From NCBI GenBank assembly GCA_020638365.1, contig JACKIQ010000003.1, positions 310,001 to 374,000 on the forward strand: a stretch of 64,000 bases of DNA. Reading direction: 5' to 3'. Position numbers and translations under genes: made by a program. How positions within the stretch are numbered: position 1 is the first letter of the stretch; every line of letters begins with the position of its first letter. The notes under the pieces were generated by a model that saw only the letters and a program-made list of their open reading frames with translations, had not been told where the DNA came from and ran no database searches. This DNA comes from Rhodospirillales bacterium (GTDB lineage: Bacteria > Pseudomonadota > Alphaproteobacteria > Micavibrionales > Micavibrionaceae). Below are positions 8,995 to 17,832 of the stretch, in pieces.

Positions 8995-9687
8995 ATGTCT
9001 GAGGATTTTCCAGAAAAGACTAAGATTTTCGTTGTCGCGATCGATGGGCCGGCGGCCAGCGGGAAGGGGACGCTGGCACGCGATCTGGCTGACATACTCG
9101 GGTATGCATATCTGGATACCGGGGCCTTGTATCGCGCGGCGGCGCTTGAGGTTTTGCGGGCGGGCGGGTCGTGCGCGGACGAAGATGATGCCGAGAGGGG
9201 GGCCGGGGCGCTTCGCGCCAAAATCGAGTCTGGAGGGCAGGACGCGGCTCTTTCCAACCCCGACCTGCGGAACGACGCGGTGGCGCAGGGGGCATCGAAA
9301 GTGGCGGCCATTCCCGCGGTCCGGGAGGCGCTTATCGGTCTTCAGCGCGAGTTTGCGCAAAATCCAGGCGGCTATAACGGGTGTGTTCTGGACGGGCGGG
9401 ATATCGGCACGGTCATTTGCCCGGAGGCGGATGTGAAGCTTTTTGTGACCGCAGATCAGGGGATTCGCGCCGAGAGGCGTATGAAAGAGTTGCAATCCAA
9501 AGGGATAGACGCTACATATGAGGCCGTTTTAGCGGATATGCGTACCCGCGATGAACGCGATTCGGGGCGCAGGGCGGCCCCCCTCAGGCCCGCAGAGGGG
9601 TCAGTGGTCCTCGATACCACAGATCTCAGCGCGGCGGAGGCTCTGGCCGAGGCCCTGCGGATTGTCAAGCAGACGCTTGACGTTTAA
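8995..9687 (+). CDS. cmk: Cytidylate kinase
   Basis: Phosphorylates CMP and dCMP with ATP. The P-loop GPAASGKGT is near residue 20, followed by YLDTGALYRA, the CMP-binding segment LDGRDIGTVICPEADVKLF, and the lid region with RTRDERDSGR. I start at the ATG at 8995; an ATG two codons upstream (8989) is equally possible. It precedes rpsA, as in most Proteobacteria, and may share a transcript with it across a 127-bp gap with no visible terminator. Confidence 0.95.
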   Translation: MSEDFPEKTKIFVVAIDGPAASGKGTLARDLADILGYAYLDTGALYRAAALEVLRAGGSCADEDDAERGAGALRAKIESGGQDAALSNPDLRNDAVAQGASKVAAIPAVREALIGLQREFAQNPGGYNGCVLDGRDIGTVICPEADVKLFVTADQGIRAERRMKELQSKGIDATYEAVLADMRTRDERDSGRRAAPLRPAEGSVVLDTTDLSAAEALAEALRIVKQTLDV

Positions 9688-9814
9688 GTCCTTACCCCGT
9701 TTCGCCTGATCGCCGTTACAGCGAAAATGTCGCGCTTTAACATCCCGCCCGAGAGCGCCTGTCAGAGATACGGGGCCGGATGGCGGGGAATCTGACTTTG
9801 AAAGGACTAAAAAT

Positions 9815-11614
9815 ATGGCACATATTGCCGCTAATCTAAAAGACAATGAGGACTCTGCCGAGTTTGCAGCGCTTCTTAAGGAATCGCTCAGAGGGCAGGA
9901 TAAATTTGAAGGATGCGTCGTCAACGGGACCGTTGTCGGCGTTGAAGACGGGGTTGCCGTCATTGATGTTGGCCTGAAATCCGAAGGCCGCGTCAGTTTG
10001 CGGGAGTTTTCCCGCCCCGGGGAAGACCCGGAAATCAAGGTCGGCGACACGGTCGAAGTGTTTGTCGAACGGATCGAAGGGCGCGAGGGGCAGACCAGCC
10101 TGTCGCGCGAGAAGGCCCGGCGCGAGGAAGTATGGATCGAGCTGGAGAAATCCTGCGAGAAGGGCGAGCGCGTTACAGGCGTCATCGCGGGCCGCGTTAA
10201 AGGCGGTTTTATCGTCGATCTGGGCGGCGCTGTTGCGTTCCTGCCCGGAAGCCAGGTGGATATCCGCCCGGTGCGCGACGTTACCCCGCTTATGGACACG
10301 CCGCAGCCGTTCCACATTCTAAAAATGGACCGCGGACGCGGCAATATCGTCGTTTCCCGCCGCGCGGTTCTGGAAGAATCCCGCGAATCAGCACGCAGCG
10401 ATCTTCTGGAAAGCCTGAGCGAAGGGCAGATTCTCGAAGGCGTGGTCAAAAACATCACCGATTACGGCGCGTTCGTGGATCTGGGCGGTGTCGACGGCCT
10501 GCTGCACGTGACCGACATTTCCTGGAAGCGCGTGAACCACCCGTCGGAAGTTCTTCAGCTTGGCCAGACCGTCAAGGTACAGGTCATCCGCTTCAACGAG
10601 GAAACGCAGCGCATTTCCCTTGGCATGAAGCAGCTTGAAGCCGATCCGTGGCAGGATGTCGGCGAAAAATACGCTATCGGCGCCAAGTTCAAGGGCCGGG
10701 TCAGCAACATCACCGATTACGGCGCGTTCGTCGAACTGGAAGAGGGGATCGAAGGCTTGGTTCACGTTTCGGAAATGTCGTGGACGAAGAAGAACATCCA
10801 TCCCGGAAAGATCGTTTCGACCTCTCAGGAAGTCGAAGTTGTCGTTCTGGATGTCGATCCGGAAAAACGGCGAATTTCTCTTGGCCTTAAACAGTGCCAG
10901 GAAAATCCGTGGATCAAATACGCACAGAACGCCAAGGTCGGCGACATTATCGAGGGCGAGATCCGCAATACTACGGAGTTCGGCCTGTTTGTCGGCTTGA
11001 CCGAGGAGATCGACGGGATGGTTCATCTCTCGGATATTTCCTGGGAAGACGGTTCTGCGGAAGCTCTTAAGAACTTCAAGAAAGGCGATAGCGTCAAGGC
11101 GAAGATCCTCGAACTTGATCCCGAACGCGAACGCGTGGCTCTTGGTATCAAGCAACTGACCGAAGACCCCTATGACGGAGCGACTTCCGGTCTTGCCAAG
11201 GGATCGGTCGTGACCTGTACCGTTGCCGAGATCAACGACAAGGGGATCGAGGTTACGCTGGGGAACGGGATGTCCGGCACGATCAAGAAATCCGATCTGT
11301 CGCGGGAGCGTTCCGAGCAGCGTCCCGACCGTTTTGCCGTTGGCGAAAAGGTGGATGCCAAGGTTATCAGCATCGACGGAAAGAGCCGCAAGGTCAGTCT
11401 GTCTATCAAGGCCCGCGAAATCGACGAGGACAAGCAGGCCATGAAGGACTACGGTTCGACCGAGAGCGGAGCTTCGCTTGGCGATATTCTTGGCGCCGCC
11501 CTGCAGGAAAAGGACGGAGAGTCCAAGAAAGCAGAAAAGGAAGAAGGGGAGGCCAAGCCCAAGAAGACCCGTACGAAGGCGAAAACTTTCGCGGGCGATT
11601 CCGAGGAATCCTAA
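9815..11614 (+). CDS. rpsA: 30S ribosomal protein S1
   Basis: Binds mRNA and helps load it on the 30S subunit. The 599 residues contain six S1 repeats, at roughly 32-100, 118-185, 203-271, 288-358, 375-445 and 461-530. Repeats 3 and 4 have near-identical cores (ITDYGAFV). A Lys/Glu-rich tail of about 50 residues follows. A ribosome site AAAGGA precedes the ATG at good spacing. A strong hairpin terminator follows 30 bp downstream. A 431-residue frame on the opposite strand is an artefact of the repetitive, biased codon use. Confidence 0.97.
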   Translation: MAHIAANLKDNEDSAEFAALLKESLRGQDKFEGCVVNGTVVGVEDGVAVIDVGLKSEGRVSLREFSRPGEDPEIKVGDTVEVFVERIEGREGQTSLSREKARREEVWIELEKSCEKGERVTGVIAGRVKGGFIVDLGGAVAFLPGSQVDIRPVRDVTPLMDTPQPFHILKMDRGRGNIVVSRRAVLEESRESARSDLLESLSEGQILEGVVKNITDYGAFVDLGGVDGLLHVTDISWKRVNHPSEVLQLGQTVKVQVIRFNEETQRISLGMKQLEADPWQDVGEKYAIGAKFKGRVSNITDYGAFVELEEGIEGLVHVSEMSWTKKNIHPGKIVSTSQEVEVVVLDVDPEKRRISLGLKQCQENPWIKYAQNAKVGDIIEGEIRNTTEFGLFVGLTEEIDGMVHLSDISWEDGSAEALKNFKKGDSVKAKILELDPERERVALGIKQLTEDPYDGATSGLAKGSVVTCTVAEINDKGIEVTLGNGMSGTIKKSDLSRERSEQRPDRFAVGEKVDAKVISIDGKSRKVSLSIKAREIDEDKQAMKDYGSTESGASLGDILGAALQEKDGESKKAEKEEGEAKPKKTRTKAKTFAGDSEES

Positions 11615-11644
11615 GTCTTTCTTTTTCTTTATACGATTATTTAG

Positions 11645-11676
11645 ACAAGCCGCCTTACAAGGCGGCTTGTGTGTTT
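11645..11676 (+). terminator. Strong hairpin terminator between rpsA and ihfB
   Basis: Perfect 10-bp stem ACAAGCCGCC (11645-11654) / GGCGGCTTGT (11661-11670) with a 6-nt loop, followed by a T-rich tract with a G interruption. It probably ends the cmk-rpsA transcript and separates it from ihfB. Confidence 0.85.
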
Positions 11677-11742
11677 TTGGCATTTTTTTGCTCTAAGCCG
11701 CGTTAAAAGCAAAAAATTCTCTTTTCTATCAATGGGTTTTGG

Positions 11743-11776
11743 TTGACACCCCCCTATTCTTTGGGGCAATCTATGG
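11743..11776 (+). promoter_or_regulatory. Possible sigma-70 promoter for ihfB
   Basis: A consensus -35 TTGACA lies at 11743-11748. No good -10 follows at 17 bp; the nearest candidates are CAATCT (11767) and CTATGG (11771). The position, just after the rpsA terminator and about 60-80 bp before the ihfB ATG, makes a promoter plausible, but the -10 is weak. Confidence 0.35.
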
Positions 11777-11829
11777 CAGATTAAGACAGGACGGAAGCAG
11801 TTTAGGGCTGCGCACAGAGGGTTTTTGTT

Positions 11830-12120
11830 ATGACTAAATCTGAGCTTATTCAACGTCTGGCCGAGATGAACCCCCATCTCTTTCTTCGGGATGTCGAAAA
11901 GATTGTCGATACGGTGTTTAATGAGATCGCCGACGCTCTGGCGCGCGGGGACCGGGTTGAGCTGCGCGGTTTCGGAGCTTTTTCAGTTAAAGAGCGTGCG
12001 GCTCGGACGGGGCGTAACCCGAGAACGGGCGAAACCGTGTTTGTCAGCGAGAAGCGGTTGCCGTTTTTCAAGACCGGCAAAGCCCTGCGTGAGAAGCTGA
12101 ACGATCACTCTGAAACGTAA
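11830..12120 (+). CDS. ihfB: Integration host factor beta subunit
   Basis: A small DNA-bending protein that pairs with the alpha subunit and works in recombination, replication and promoter architecture. The 96 residues show the HU/IHF fold, with the beta-arm signature RNPRTGE near residue 60-67 containing the intercalating proline, and LRGFGAFSV before it. It starts [10 protein letters not shown], typical of IhfB rather than IhfA or HU. Position between rpsA and lapA is conserved in alphaproteobacteria and supports the beta assignment. lapA follows after 10 bp. Confidence 0.93.
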   Translation: MTKSELIQRLAEMNPHLFLRDVEKIVDTVFNEIADALARGDRVELRGFGAFSVKERAARTGRNPRTGETVFVSEKRLPFFKTGKALREKLNDHSET

Positions 12121-12130
12121 CGAGGAGGCC

Positions 12131-12484
12131 ATGGGTTTTATCCGATGGATTGCCGGGTTCGTTATTACCGTTGCAGCCGCCGTGTTTGCCGTGCTGAACC
12201 GGCATGACGTGACTGTTTTCTGGAATCCTGTGGCCGATGATTCCCTGACCGTTCCGGTTTACCTCGTTGTTCTCGGTTTTACCGCTCTCGGATTTTTTCT
12301 CGGGGCGGCTGCCGTCTGGATGAATATGGGGCGGCTGCGGTCTGAACGGCGCAAGCAGAAAAAAGAGATCAAGGCCCTAAACAGGCAGGTTGCAAGTGCG
12401 GAGGCAGTCAGTCTTAGTAAACCTGTAAGTTCCCCTGCGCACGGGGAGGCTAATCTGCCCGTCTTGAGCGTTCATGCCGAGTGA
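12131..12484 (+). CDS. lapA: LapA family (DUF1049) inner membrane protein
   Basis: 117 residues with two transmembrane helices (about 5-24 and 40-65), then a basic, probably coiled-coil cytoplasmic segment rich in Arg, Lys and Glu. The family member in E. coli acts with LapB in controlling lipopolysaccharide synthesis. No lapB is in this window, so the partner is not visible. It sits 10 bp after ihfB and is likely co-transcribed with it. The gene name rests on fold and position rather than on long sequence motifs. Confidence 0.8.
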   Translation: MGFIRWIAGFVITVAAAVFAVLNRHDVTVFWNPVADDSLTVPVYLVVLGFTALGFFLGAAAVWMNMGRLRSERRKQKKEIKALNRQVASAEAVSLSKPVSSPAHGEANLPVLSVHAE

Positions 12485-12510
12485 CCGGGTTCTTGCCTTT
12501 TTTGTTTTAT

Positions 12511-12514
12511 GGAG
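12511..12514 (+). promoter_or_regulatory. Ribosome binding site that sets the pyrF start
   Basis: GGAG at 12511-12514 stands 6 nt before the ATG at 12521 and overlaps the alternative upstream ATG at 12509, which itself lacks a ribosome site. This favours the shorter protein. Confidence 0.6.
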
Positions 12515-12520
12515 ATCGTT

Positions 12521-13240
12521 ATGCATTTTTCTCCGGTTCAGGACCTTCCGGTGATTTTTTGTGCGCTGGATACGCCGGATTTTGAGCGGGCGGGATTATT
12601 GGCGCGGCAGATTGGACCTGTAACAGGCGGGCTGAAGCTCGGGTTGGAGTTTTTTAACGCGCAGGGACCGGAAGGCGTTTTGCGGGTTATGGAGGCGGCG
12701 GGCGATGCGGCGCTGTTTCTCGATCTTAAATTTCACGATATCCCTAACACGGTAGCCGGGGCGGTCCGTTCCATCTGTGGCCGGATCAAGCCTGCCTACC
12801 TGAATGTACATGCGAGCGGCGGGGCGGATATGATGCGCGCCGCTAAAGAAGCGTGTGCGCCGGGTACGAAACTGCTGGCGGTTACGATCCTGACCAGCCT
12901 TGACGAAGAGGCCATCGCACAGACGGGCTTTCACGCCTGTCTGCCGGAGAGGGTCGAGCAACTGGCGCTTCTGGCCAAGGAAAGCGGTCTGGACGGAGTT
13001 GTGTGTTCGGCGCATGAAATTGCCCTGTTGCGTCGAGCCTGCGGGCCGGATTTCATCCTGATGGTTCCGGGAATCAGGCCGGAAGGTGCAGAGGCCGGGG
13101 ACCAGAAGCGGGTCATGACCCCGCAGAGCGCCCTTGAAGCGGGGGCGAATCATCTCGTGATCGGTCGACCCATTACAGGCGCTCGCGATCCGGCGGAGGC
13201 GGCGCGCGGTATTCTGGCCGGGCTGGATCGGGCAGCATGA
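12521..13240 (+). CDS. pyrF: Orotidine 5'-phosphate decarboxylase
   Basis: Makes UMP from OMP, the last step of de novo pyrimidine synthesis. The 239 residues form a short TIM barrel with the catalytic motif FLDLKFHDIPNT near residue 65-77 (Asp-Lys-Asp network), LNVHASGG, and the phosphate-binding end MVPGIRPE and VIGRPITGA. The start is chosen from the GGAG site; ATG 12509 would add four residues. Its stop overlaps the trpF start as ATGA at 13237-13240, so the two are translationally coupled. Confidence 0.95.
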   Translation: MHFSPVQDLPVIFCALDTPDFERAGLLARQIGPVTGGLKLGLEFFNAQGPEGVLRVMEAAGDAALFLDLKFHDIPNTVAGAVRSICGRIKPAYLNVHASGGADMMRAAKEACAPGTKLLAVTILTSLDEEAIAQTGFHACLPERVEQLALLAKESGLDGVVCSAHEIALLRRACGPDFILMVPGIRPEGAEAGDQKRVMTPQSALEAGANHLVIGRPITGARDPAEAARGILAGLDRAA

Positions 13241-13902
13241 GCGGCGCTGTTCAGGTCAAAATCTGCGGCATCAAGGATGTTGTAAATCTGGATGCGGCAA
13301 TCGACTGCGGGGCGGATTATATCGGGCTGGTGTTTTATCCGGCTTCGCCGCGTTCGGTCAGTATTGAGCAGGCGAGGATTTTGTCGAAGCGTGTATCAGA
13401 CCGGGCCGGATCGAAAAAAGTTTCGAGGGTCGGACTGTTTGTCGATCCGGACGATTCGTTTCTAAACACGATCATTGAGGCGGTTTCCCCGGATTTTATC
13501 CAGCTTCACGGTAACGAAACGCCCGAGAGAGTGCAGGTTGTGAGTGAGCGTTATAAACGCCCTGTTATCAAGGGATTAGCCGTTGATGATGCATTCAATT
13601 TCAACCTTGTGCGGCCTTATGAGGAGGCTGCCGACTGGCTCCTCTTCGATGCAAAACCCATCCCGGGCGGCTTGCCGGGCGGGACGGGCCAGAGATTTGA
13701 CTGGTCCCTTTTAAAGGGGTTGGCTTTTGCAAAGCCGTGGATGCTTTCGGGCGGATTAACGCCGGAAAATGTCGGGGAGGCTCTCAGCGTTCTTACCCCC
13801 GATGCGGTCGATGTTTCTTCGGGGGTGGAATCCGCGAGGGGCGTTAAGGATCCGGATAAAATCAAGGCTTTTATTAAGGCTGCCAAGGGTTTTAGTGTAT
13901 AA
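13237..13902 (+). CDS. trpF: Phosphoribosylanthranilate isomerase
   Basis: Performs the Amadori rearrangement of phosphoribosylanthranilate in tryptophan synthesis. The 221 residues show the family N-terminus VKICGIKD with the catalytic cysteine, IGLVFYPASPRSV, IQLHGNE, LLFDAKPIPGGLPGGTG with the catalytic aspartate, and LSGGLTPENV plus DVSSGVES for phosphate binding. Coupled to pyrF by ATGA. trpB starts 87 bp later with no terminator between. Confidence 0.95.
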   Translation: MSGAVQVKICGIKDVVNLDAAIDCGADYIGLVFYPASPRSVSIEQARILSKRVSDRAGSKKVSRVGLFVDPDDSFLNTIIEAVSPDFIQLHGNETPERVQVVSERYKRPVIKGLAVDDAFNFNLVRPYEEAADWLLFDAKPIPGGLPGGTGQRFDWSLLKGLAFAKPWMLSGGLTPENVGEALSVLTPDAVDVSSGVESARGVKDPDKIKAFIKAAKGFSV

Positions 13903-13989
13903 GGGCTTTTCCGGGCCAAATTTTCGAAACGGTTCGGATTCTCAAAAATTGGTTTTCTTTAACCGCTAAAAAAGGCTATAACCGCCATC

Positions 13990-15213
13990 ATGCAAAATGA
14001 ACGCAAGCCACCCAATTCTTTCCGTAAAGCGCCTGACGAGCGCGGGCATTTCGGTCCTTACGGAGGGCGTTTTGTCGCCGAAACCCTGATGCCGCTCATT
14101 CTTGAGGTTGAGAAGGCCTACCTTGAGGCGCGGGACGATATCAGCTTCTGGGTCGAGTTCGACAAATACGCCAAGCATTATATCGGGAGGCCCTCGCCGC
14201 TTTACCACGCCGAGAAAGCGAGCAAGCATTTCGGCGGTGCGCAGATCTATTTCAAGCGGGACGAGCTGAACCATACGGGTGCGCACAAGATCAACCATTG
14301 CATCGGGCAGATTCTTCTGGCGACACGGATGGGCAAGACCCGCATTATCGCTGAAACGGGCGCCGGTCAACATGGCGTTGCGACCGCAACCGTGTGCGCC
14401 CTGTTTGATATTCCGTGTACCATTTTCATGGGCGAGACGGATGTCAAGAGGCAGGCGCCGAACGTCTTTCGCATGAAGCTGCTCGGCGCGGAGGTCAGGT
14501 CCGTTTCCTCAGGCACAGGAACGCTCAAGGATGCCATGAACGAGGCGCTGCGCGATTGGGTTACGCATGTCGAGGATACTTATTACCTGATCGGCACCGT
14601 AGCCGGACCGCATCCGTTCCCGATGATGGTCAGGGACTTTCAGTCGATTATCGGCAAGGAGTTGCGCGAGCAGTTTCAGGATCGCTACGGCGGATTGCCG
14701 GATACGCTGGTGGCATGCATCGGCGGCGGATCGAACGCCATGGGCTTGTTCTACCCTTTTCTGGACGAGCGAGAAGTCAAGCTGATCGGTGTCGAGGCCG
14801 GAGGGCACGGCGTGGAGAGCGGCGAACACGCCGCGAGCCTGACGGGGGGGCTGCCGGGCATATTGCACGGGATGAGCAGTTATTTTCTTCAGGACGAGAA
14901 CGGGCAGATCAAAGATGCGCATTCTATTTCGGCGGGTCTGGATTATCCGGGAATCGGGCCGGAGCACGCGTGGCTTTTCGATCATAAGCGTGTTGAATAT
15001 GTCAGCGTTCCCGATCAGGAGGCGCTTGAAGCGTTTCAACTCTGCGCGAAGCTGGAGGGGATTATTCCGGCGCTGGAGCCTGCGCACGCATTCGCGCATG
15101 TCGCAAAGATCGCTCCGAGCTTGCCGGAAGATCACCATCTGGTGATGAACCTTTGCGGGCGGGGCGACAAGGACATTTTTACCGTCGCTGATATGCTGGG
15201 GGTCAAATTATGA
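13990..15213 (+). CDS. trpB: Tryptophan synthase beta subunit
   Basis: PLP enzyme that condenses indole and serine to tryptophan, partnered by TrpA. The 407 residues carry [13 protein letters not shown] at the N-terminus, the PLP-lysine motif HTGAHKINH near residue 95-103, [12 protein letters not shown], the glycine-rich phosphate loop CIGGGSNA, and [14 protein letters not shown]. This is TrpB1-type. Its stop overlaps the next start (ATGA at 15210-15213), but the next gene is not trpA. Confidence 0.97.
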   Translation: MQNERKPPNSFRKAPDERGHFGPYGGRFVAETLMPLILEVEKAYLEARDDISFWVEFDKYAKHYIGRPSPLYHAEKASKHFGGAQIYFKRDELNHTGAHKINHCIGQILLATRMGKTRIIAETGAGQHGVATATVCALFDIPCTIFMGETDVKRQAPNVFRMKLLGAEVRSVSSGTGTLKDAMNEALRDWVTHVEDTYYLIGTVAGPHPFPMMVRDFQSIIGKELREQFQDRYGGLPDTLVACIGGGSNAMGLFYPFLDEREVKLIGVEAGGHGVESGEHAASLTGGLPGILHGMSSYFLQDENGQIKDAHSISAGLDYPGIGPEHAWLFDHKRVEYVSVPDQEALEAFQLCAKLEGIIPALEPAHAFAHVAKIAPSLPEDHHLVMNLCGRGDKDIFTVADMLGVKL

Positions 15214-15716
15214 CGGCAGAACGGGCTTTGAGCTATGAAGTTAAGGCCGGACTTGAACCCGTTACAGCGTTCACTGTTTGCGGTTTAAGCGCCGTTATTG
15301 ATAACGGCGAGGGCCGGGCGGCTGAGCAAATCAACGATTTATGGCAGGTCTTTTTCGAGAAGCAGGTTGCCAGGCTGATCGAAGGTAAGAAAAGCGATGT
15401 GATCTATGCGGTTTATTCCGACTATGAAGGCGATCATACGCAGCCTTACCGCCTTACGGTCGGTTATGTCGTCGAGGGGGGTGCGCCGGAAACGGGCGAG
15501 GGACTTTTTACTGTATCCGTCGAGGCCGGGACTTACGCTACGCTGAGTGCGCGCGGACCACAGCCCAAGAGCCTTGTCGATACATGGGTTTCTGTGTGGG
15601 AGAGCGATTTAGAGCGCACGTTTCATTCGGATTTCGAAGTATACGGGCCGCGCTTTTTTGAAGAGGGCGTGCATGAAGTCCTGCTTTACATCGGGATAAG
15701 GGAGCCGAAGGCATGA
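15210..15716 (+). CDS. GyrI-like / effector-binding domain protein between trpB and trpA
   Basis: A 168-residue single-domain protein resembling the GyrI-like / AraC effector-binding fold (SHV-type small-molecule binder, Cass2-like). Supporting features are the opening [12 protein letters not shown], the central [13 protein letters not shown] with [23 protein letters not shown], and a terminal DFEVYGPRF...LYIGIREP. There is no DNA-binding domain and no signal peptide. It overlaps trpB by ATGA and trpA by ATGA, so it is made in step with both subunits of tryptophan synthase. Its role there is unknown; binding indole, tryptophan or a related aromatic is only a guess. Confidence 0.72.
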   Translation: MTAERALSYEVKAGLEPVTAFTVCGLSAVIDNGEGRAAEQINDLWQVFFEKQVARLIEGKKSDVIYAVYSDYEGDHTQPYRLTVGYVVEGGAPETGEGLFTVSVEAGTYATLSARGPQPKSLVDTWVSVWESDLERTFHSDFEVYGPRFFEEGVHEVLLYIGIREPKA

Positions 15717-16540
15717 AGAGGCTTGGCAAGGTATTCGAATCGCTGCGTACGGAAAACCGCAAGGGGCTGATCGCGTTTATTATGGGCGGCGATCCCGATG
15801 TTGAGACGAGTACAGCGCTTTTGAAAGCTCTTCCGTCGAGGGGGGTGGACGTCATCGAGATCGGTATGCCGTTTTCAGACCCGATGGCGGACGGGCCCGT
15901 GATACAAATGGCGGGCCAGAGGGCGCTTGAGGCCGGCTGTACGCTGCGGAACGTTCTGGATATGGTCGTTTCGTTTCGTAAGGATAACCAGGATACGCCG
16001 CTTGTTCTGATGGGATACGCCAATCCGGTTTACCGTTACGGGGTCGATAAATTCGCGCTGGATTGCGCGGAGGCCGGGGTTGACGGTGTTATTATCGTCG
16101 ATCTGCCGCCCGAAGAAGATCAGGCTGTCCGGGAAGCACTGGGAAACCAGTTTGTCGACATGATCCGCCTGATTACGCCTACTTCGGACGCGGGGCGGCT
16201 TGAGACGATTCTGGATGGCGCGACAGGTTTTCTCTATTATGTTTCTATCACTGGGATTACCGGCGCGGCCAAAGCGAAGCACGATAAGGTTGCTGCGCAT
16301 ATCGAAAAAATACGGGCAAAGACCGATTTGCCGATCGCGGTGGGTTTCGGGATCAAAACACCAAACGATGCACAGGAAATGTCCGCTTTGGGCGATGCAG
16401 TCGTAGTCGGTTCGTCTATAGTTGAAAAAATCGCGCACTTAAGCGGAAAATCGGGTAAAGTGGATCAAGGCGCACCTGAAATGACCGCGGTTCTGGATCA
16501 TATCGGGGCCCTTTCCGGCGCACTTAAGCCTGCTGCGTGA
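15713..16540 (+). CDS. trpA: Tryptophan synthase alpha subunit
   Basis: Cleaves indole-3-glycerol phosphate to indole, which is channelled to TrpB. The 275 residues have GLIAFIMGGDPD with the catalytic glutamate in DVIEIGMPFSDPMADGPVIQ, then the loop-2 aspartate region, IVDLPPEE, FLYYVSITGITGA, and the phosphate loop VGFGIKTP and VVGSSIVE. Starts inside the GyrI-like gene's stop (ATGA). accD follows after 75 bp, the standard alphaproteobacterial order. Confidence 0.96.
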   Translation: MKRLGKVFESLRTENRKGLIAFIMGGDPDVETSTALLKALPSRGVDVIEIGMPFSDPMADGPVIQMAGQRALEAGCTLRNVLDMVVSFRKDNQDTPLVLMGYANPVYRYGVDKFALDCAEAGVDGVIIVDLPPEEDQAVREALGNQFVDMIRLITPTSDAGRLETILDGATGFLYYVSITGITGAAKAKHDKVAAHIEKIRAKTDLPIAVGFGIKTPNDAQEMSALGDAVVVGSSIVEKIAHLSGKSGKVDQGAPEMTAVLDHIGALSGALKPAA

Positions 16541-16615
16541 GCTTGACACTCCCATGATTTCACTTAACCCTGAGTTTAGTAGCGTTAATATAGTTATGCA
16601 AAGGCTGGACATTCC

Positions 16616-17791
16616 ATGAACTGGCTTACGAATTTTATACCGCCGCGCATTCGCTCCTTTGTGGGCGAGCAAAAGGAAGTTCCGGATAATTTCTGGGAGA
16701 AGTGTCCTGCGTGCGAAAAGATGCTGTTTCACAGCGATCTGGGCGCTCATTACAATGTCTGTCATTACTGCAATCATCATTTGCGCCTGCCTGTCAAGGA
16801 GCGGCTGGCGATGCTTTTCGATGAAGGAAAGTACGAGCTTATAGAGACGCCCAAGGTCGAGCTTGACCCACTGAAATTCAAGGACAAGGAGCGTTACACC
16901 GACAGGATGAAGAGATCGCAAGCCAAGACGGGCCTGCGCGATGCCATTACGATCGCCAAGGGTACGATCGGCGGGCTGGACGTTGTTGTCGCCGCGTTCA
17001 ATTTCAGCTTTATGGGAGGATCCATGGGCATGGCTGTCGGCGAGGGGATCGTCAAAGGCGCTGAGATTGCCATCAAGAACAAGGCGGCGTTTATCGCGAT
17101 CCCCGCTTCCGGAGGTGCGCGTATGCAGGAGGGGATGCTGTCCCTGATCCAGATGCCGCGCACGATGGTGGCCGTGGAAATGGTCAAGGAGGCGAAGCTT
17201 CCCTATATCGTAATCCTGACCGACCCGACAACGGGGGGTGTGAGCGCGTCTTTCGCCATGGTCGGAGACGTGCATATCGCCGAACCGGGAGCCCAGATCG
17301 GGTTCGCCGGACCGAACGTTATCAAGGATACGGTCCGCGAGCAGCTTCCAGAGGGGTTTCAGACTGCGGAACATCTGTTGAAGCACGGAATGGTGGATAT
17401 GATCGTCAAGCGCTCGGAGATGAAAAATACGCTCGCGGCCCTTATCGGGCTTATGACGCAGAAGCCTTATACGAAAGACCCGAAGAAGAACGGCAAAAAG
17501 AACGGGGAAAAAGACGGGGCTGAAACGGATAAGGGGAAGGCAGCGTCCGGCGCGGATTCTTCAAAAGACAAGACAAAGGCTGTTGTTGAGGCGAATGATA
17601 ATGAGCGGGCAGCTGCCGGACAAGCCCTAACGCAGGTGCGGTCCGCGCGGGAGGCAGTCAAAAAGCTCGGGAAGAGCGTCGCCGAAAGAGCCAAGGCGGG
17701 CTATGAGCGAAGCGAGGCGAACGACGACCGAGAAGGCCCAAGCACAGAGGCCCGTCCCGCCAAAACAGCCGAGGGAACGGCTCAGTCCTAA
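16616..17791 (+). CDS. accD: Acetyl-CoA carboxylase, carboxyltransferase beta subunit, with long charged tail
   Basis: Transfers the carboxyl group from biotin to acetyl-CoA, with AccA. The N-terminal zinc ribbon is complete, with CPAC near residue 32 and CHYC about 20 residues later. The crotonase-like core includes SFMGGSMGMAVGEGI, PASGGARMQEG, TDPTTGGVSASF and IGFAGPNVI. The family core ends near residue 285; here it runs on to 391 with about 100 residues rich in Lys, Glu, Ala and Asp, low in complexity and probably disordered. The tail is in good frame and its purpose is unknown. Confidence 0.95.
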   Translation: MNWLTNFIPPRIRSFVGEQKEVPDNFWEKCPACEKMLFHSDLGAHYNVCHYCNHHLRLPVKERLAMLFDEGKYELIETPKVELDPLKFKDKERYTDRMKRSQAKTGLRDAITIAKGTIGGLDVVVAAFNFSFMGGSMGMAVGEGIVKGAEIAIKNKAAFIAIPASGGARMQEGMLSLIQMPRTMVAVEMVKEAKLPYIVILTDPTTGGVSASFAMVGDVHIAEPGAQIGFAGPNVIKDTVREQLPEGFQTAEHLLKHGMVDMIVKRSEMKNTLAALIGLMTQKPYTKDPKKNGKKNGEKDGAETDKGKAASGADSSKDKTKAVVEANDNERAAAGQALTQVRSAREAVKKLGKSVAERAKAGYERSEANDDREGPSTEARPAKTAEGTAQS

Positions 17792-17832
17792 AGACCTGCT
17801 GCTTTTTATGCGTTGAGGCTACAAGTATTGTC

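Noticed and set aside
8923..9495. Upstream extension of the lipoprotein frame
   Set aside because: It overlaps cmk and lacks any signal; the lipoprotein signal starts at 8922.
10388..11683. 431-residue minus-strand frame
   Set aside because: Antisense of rpsA, produced by repetitive S1 domains and biased codons.
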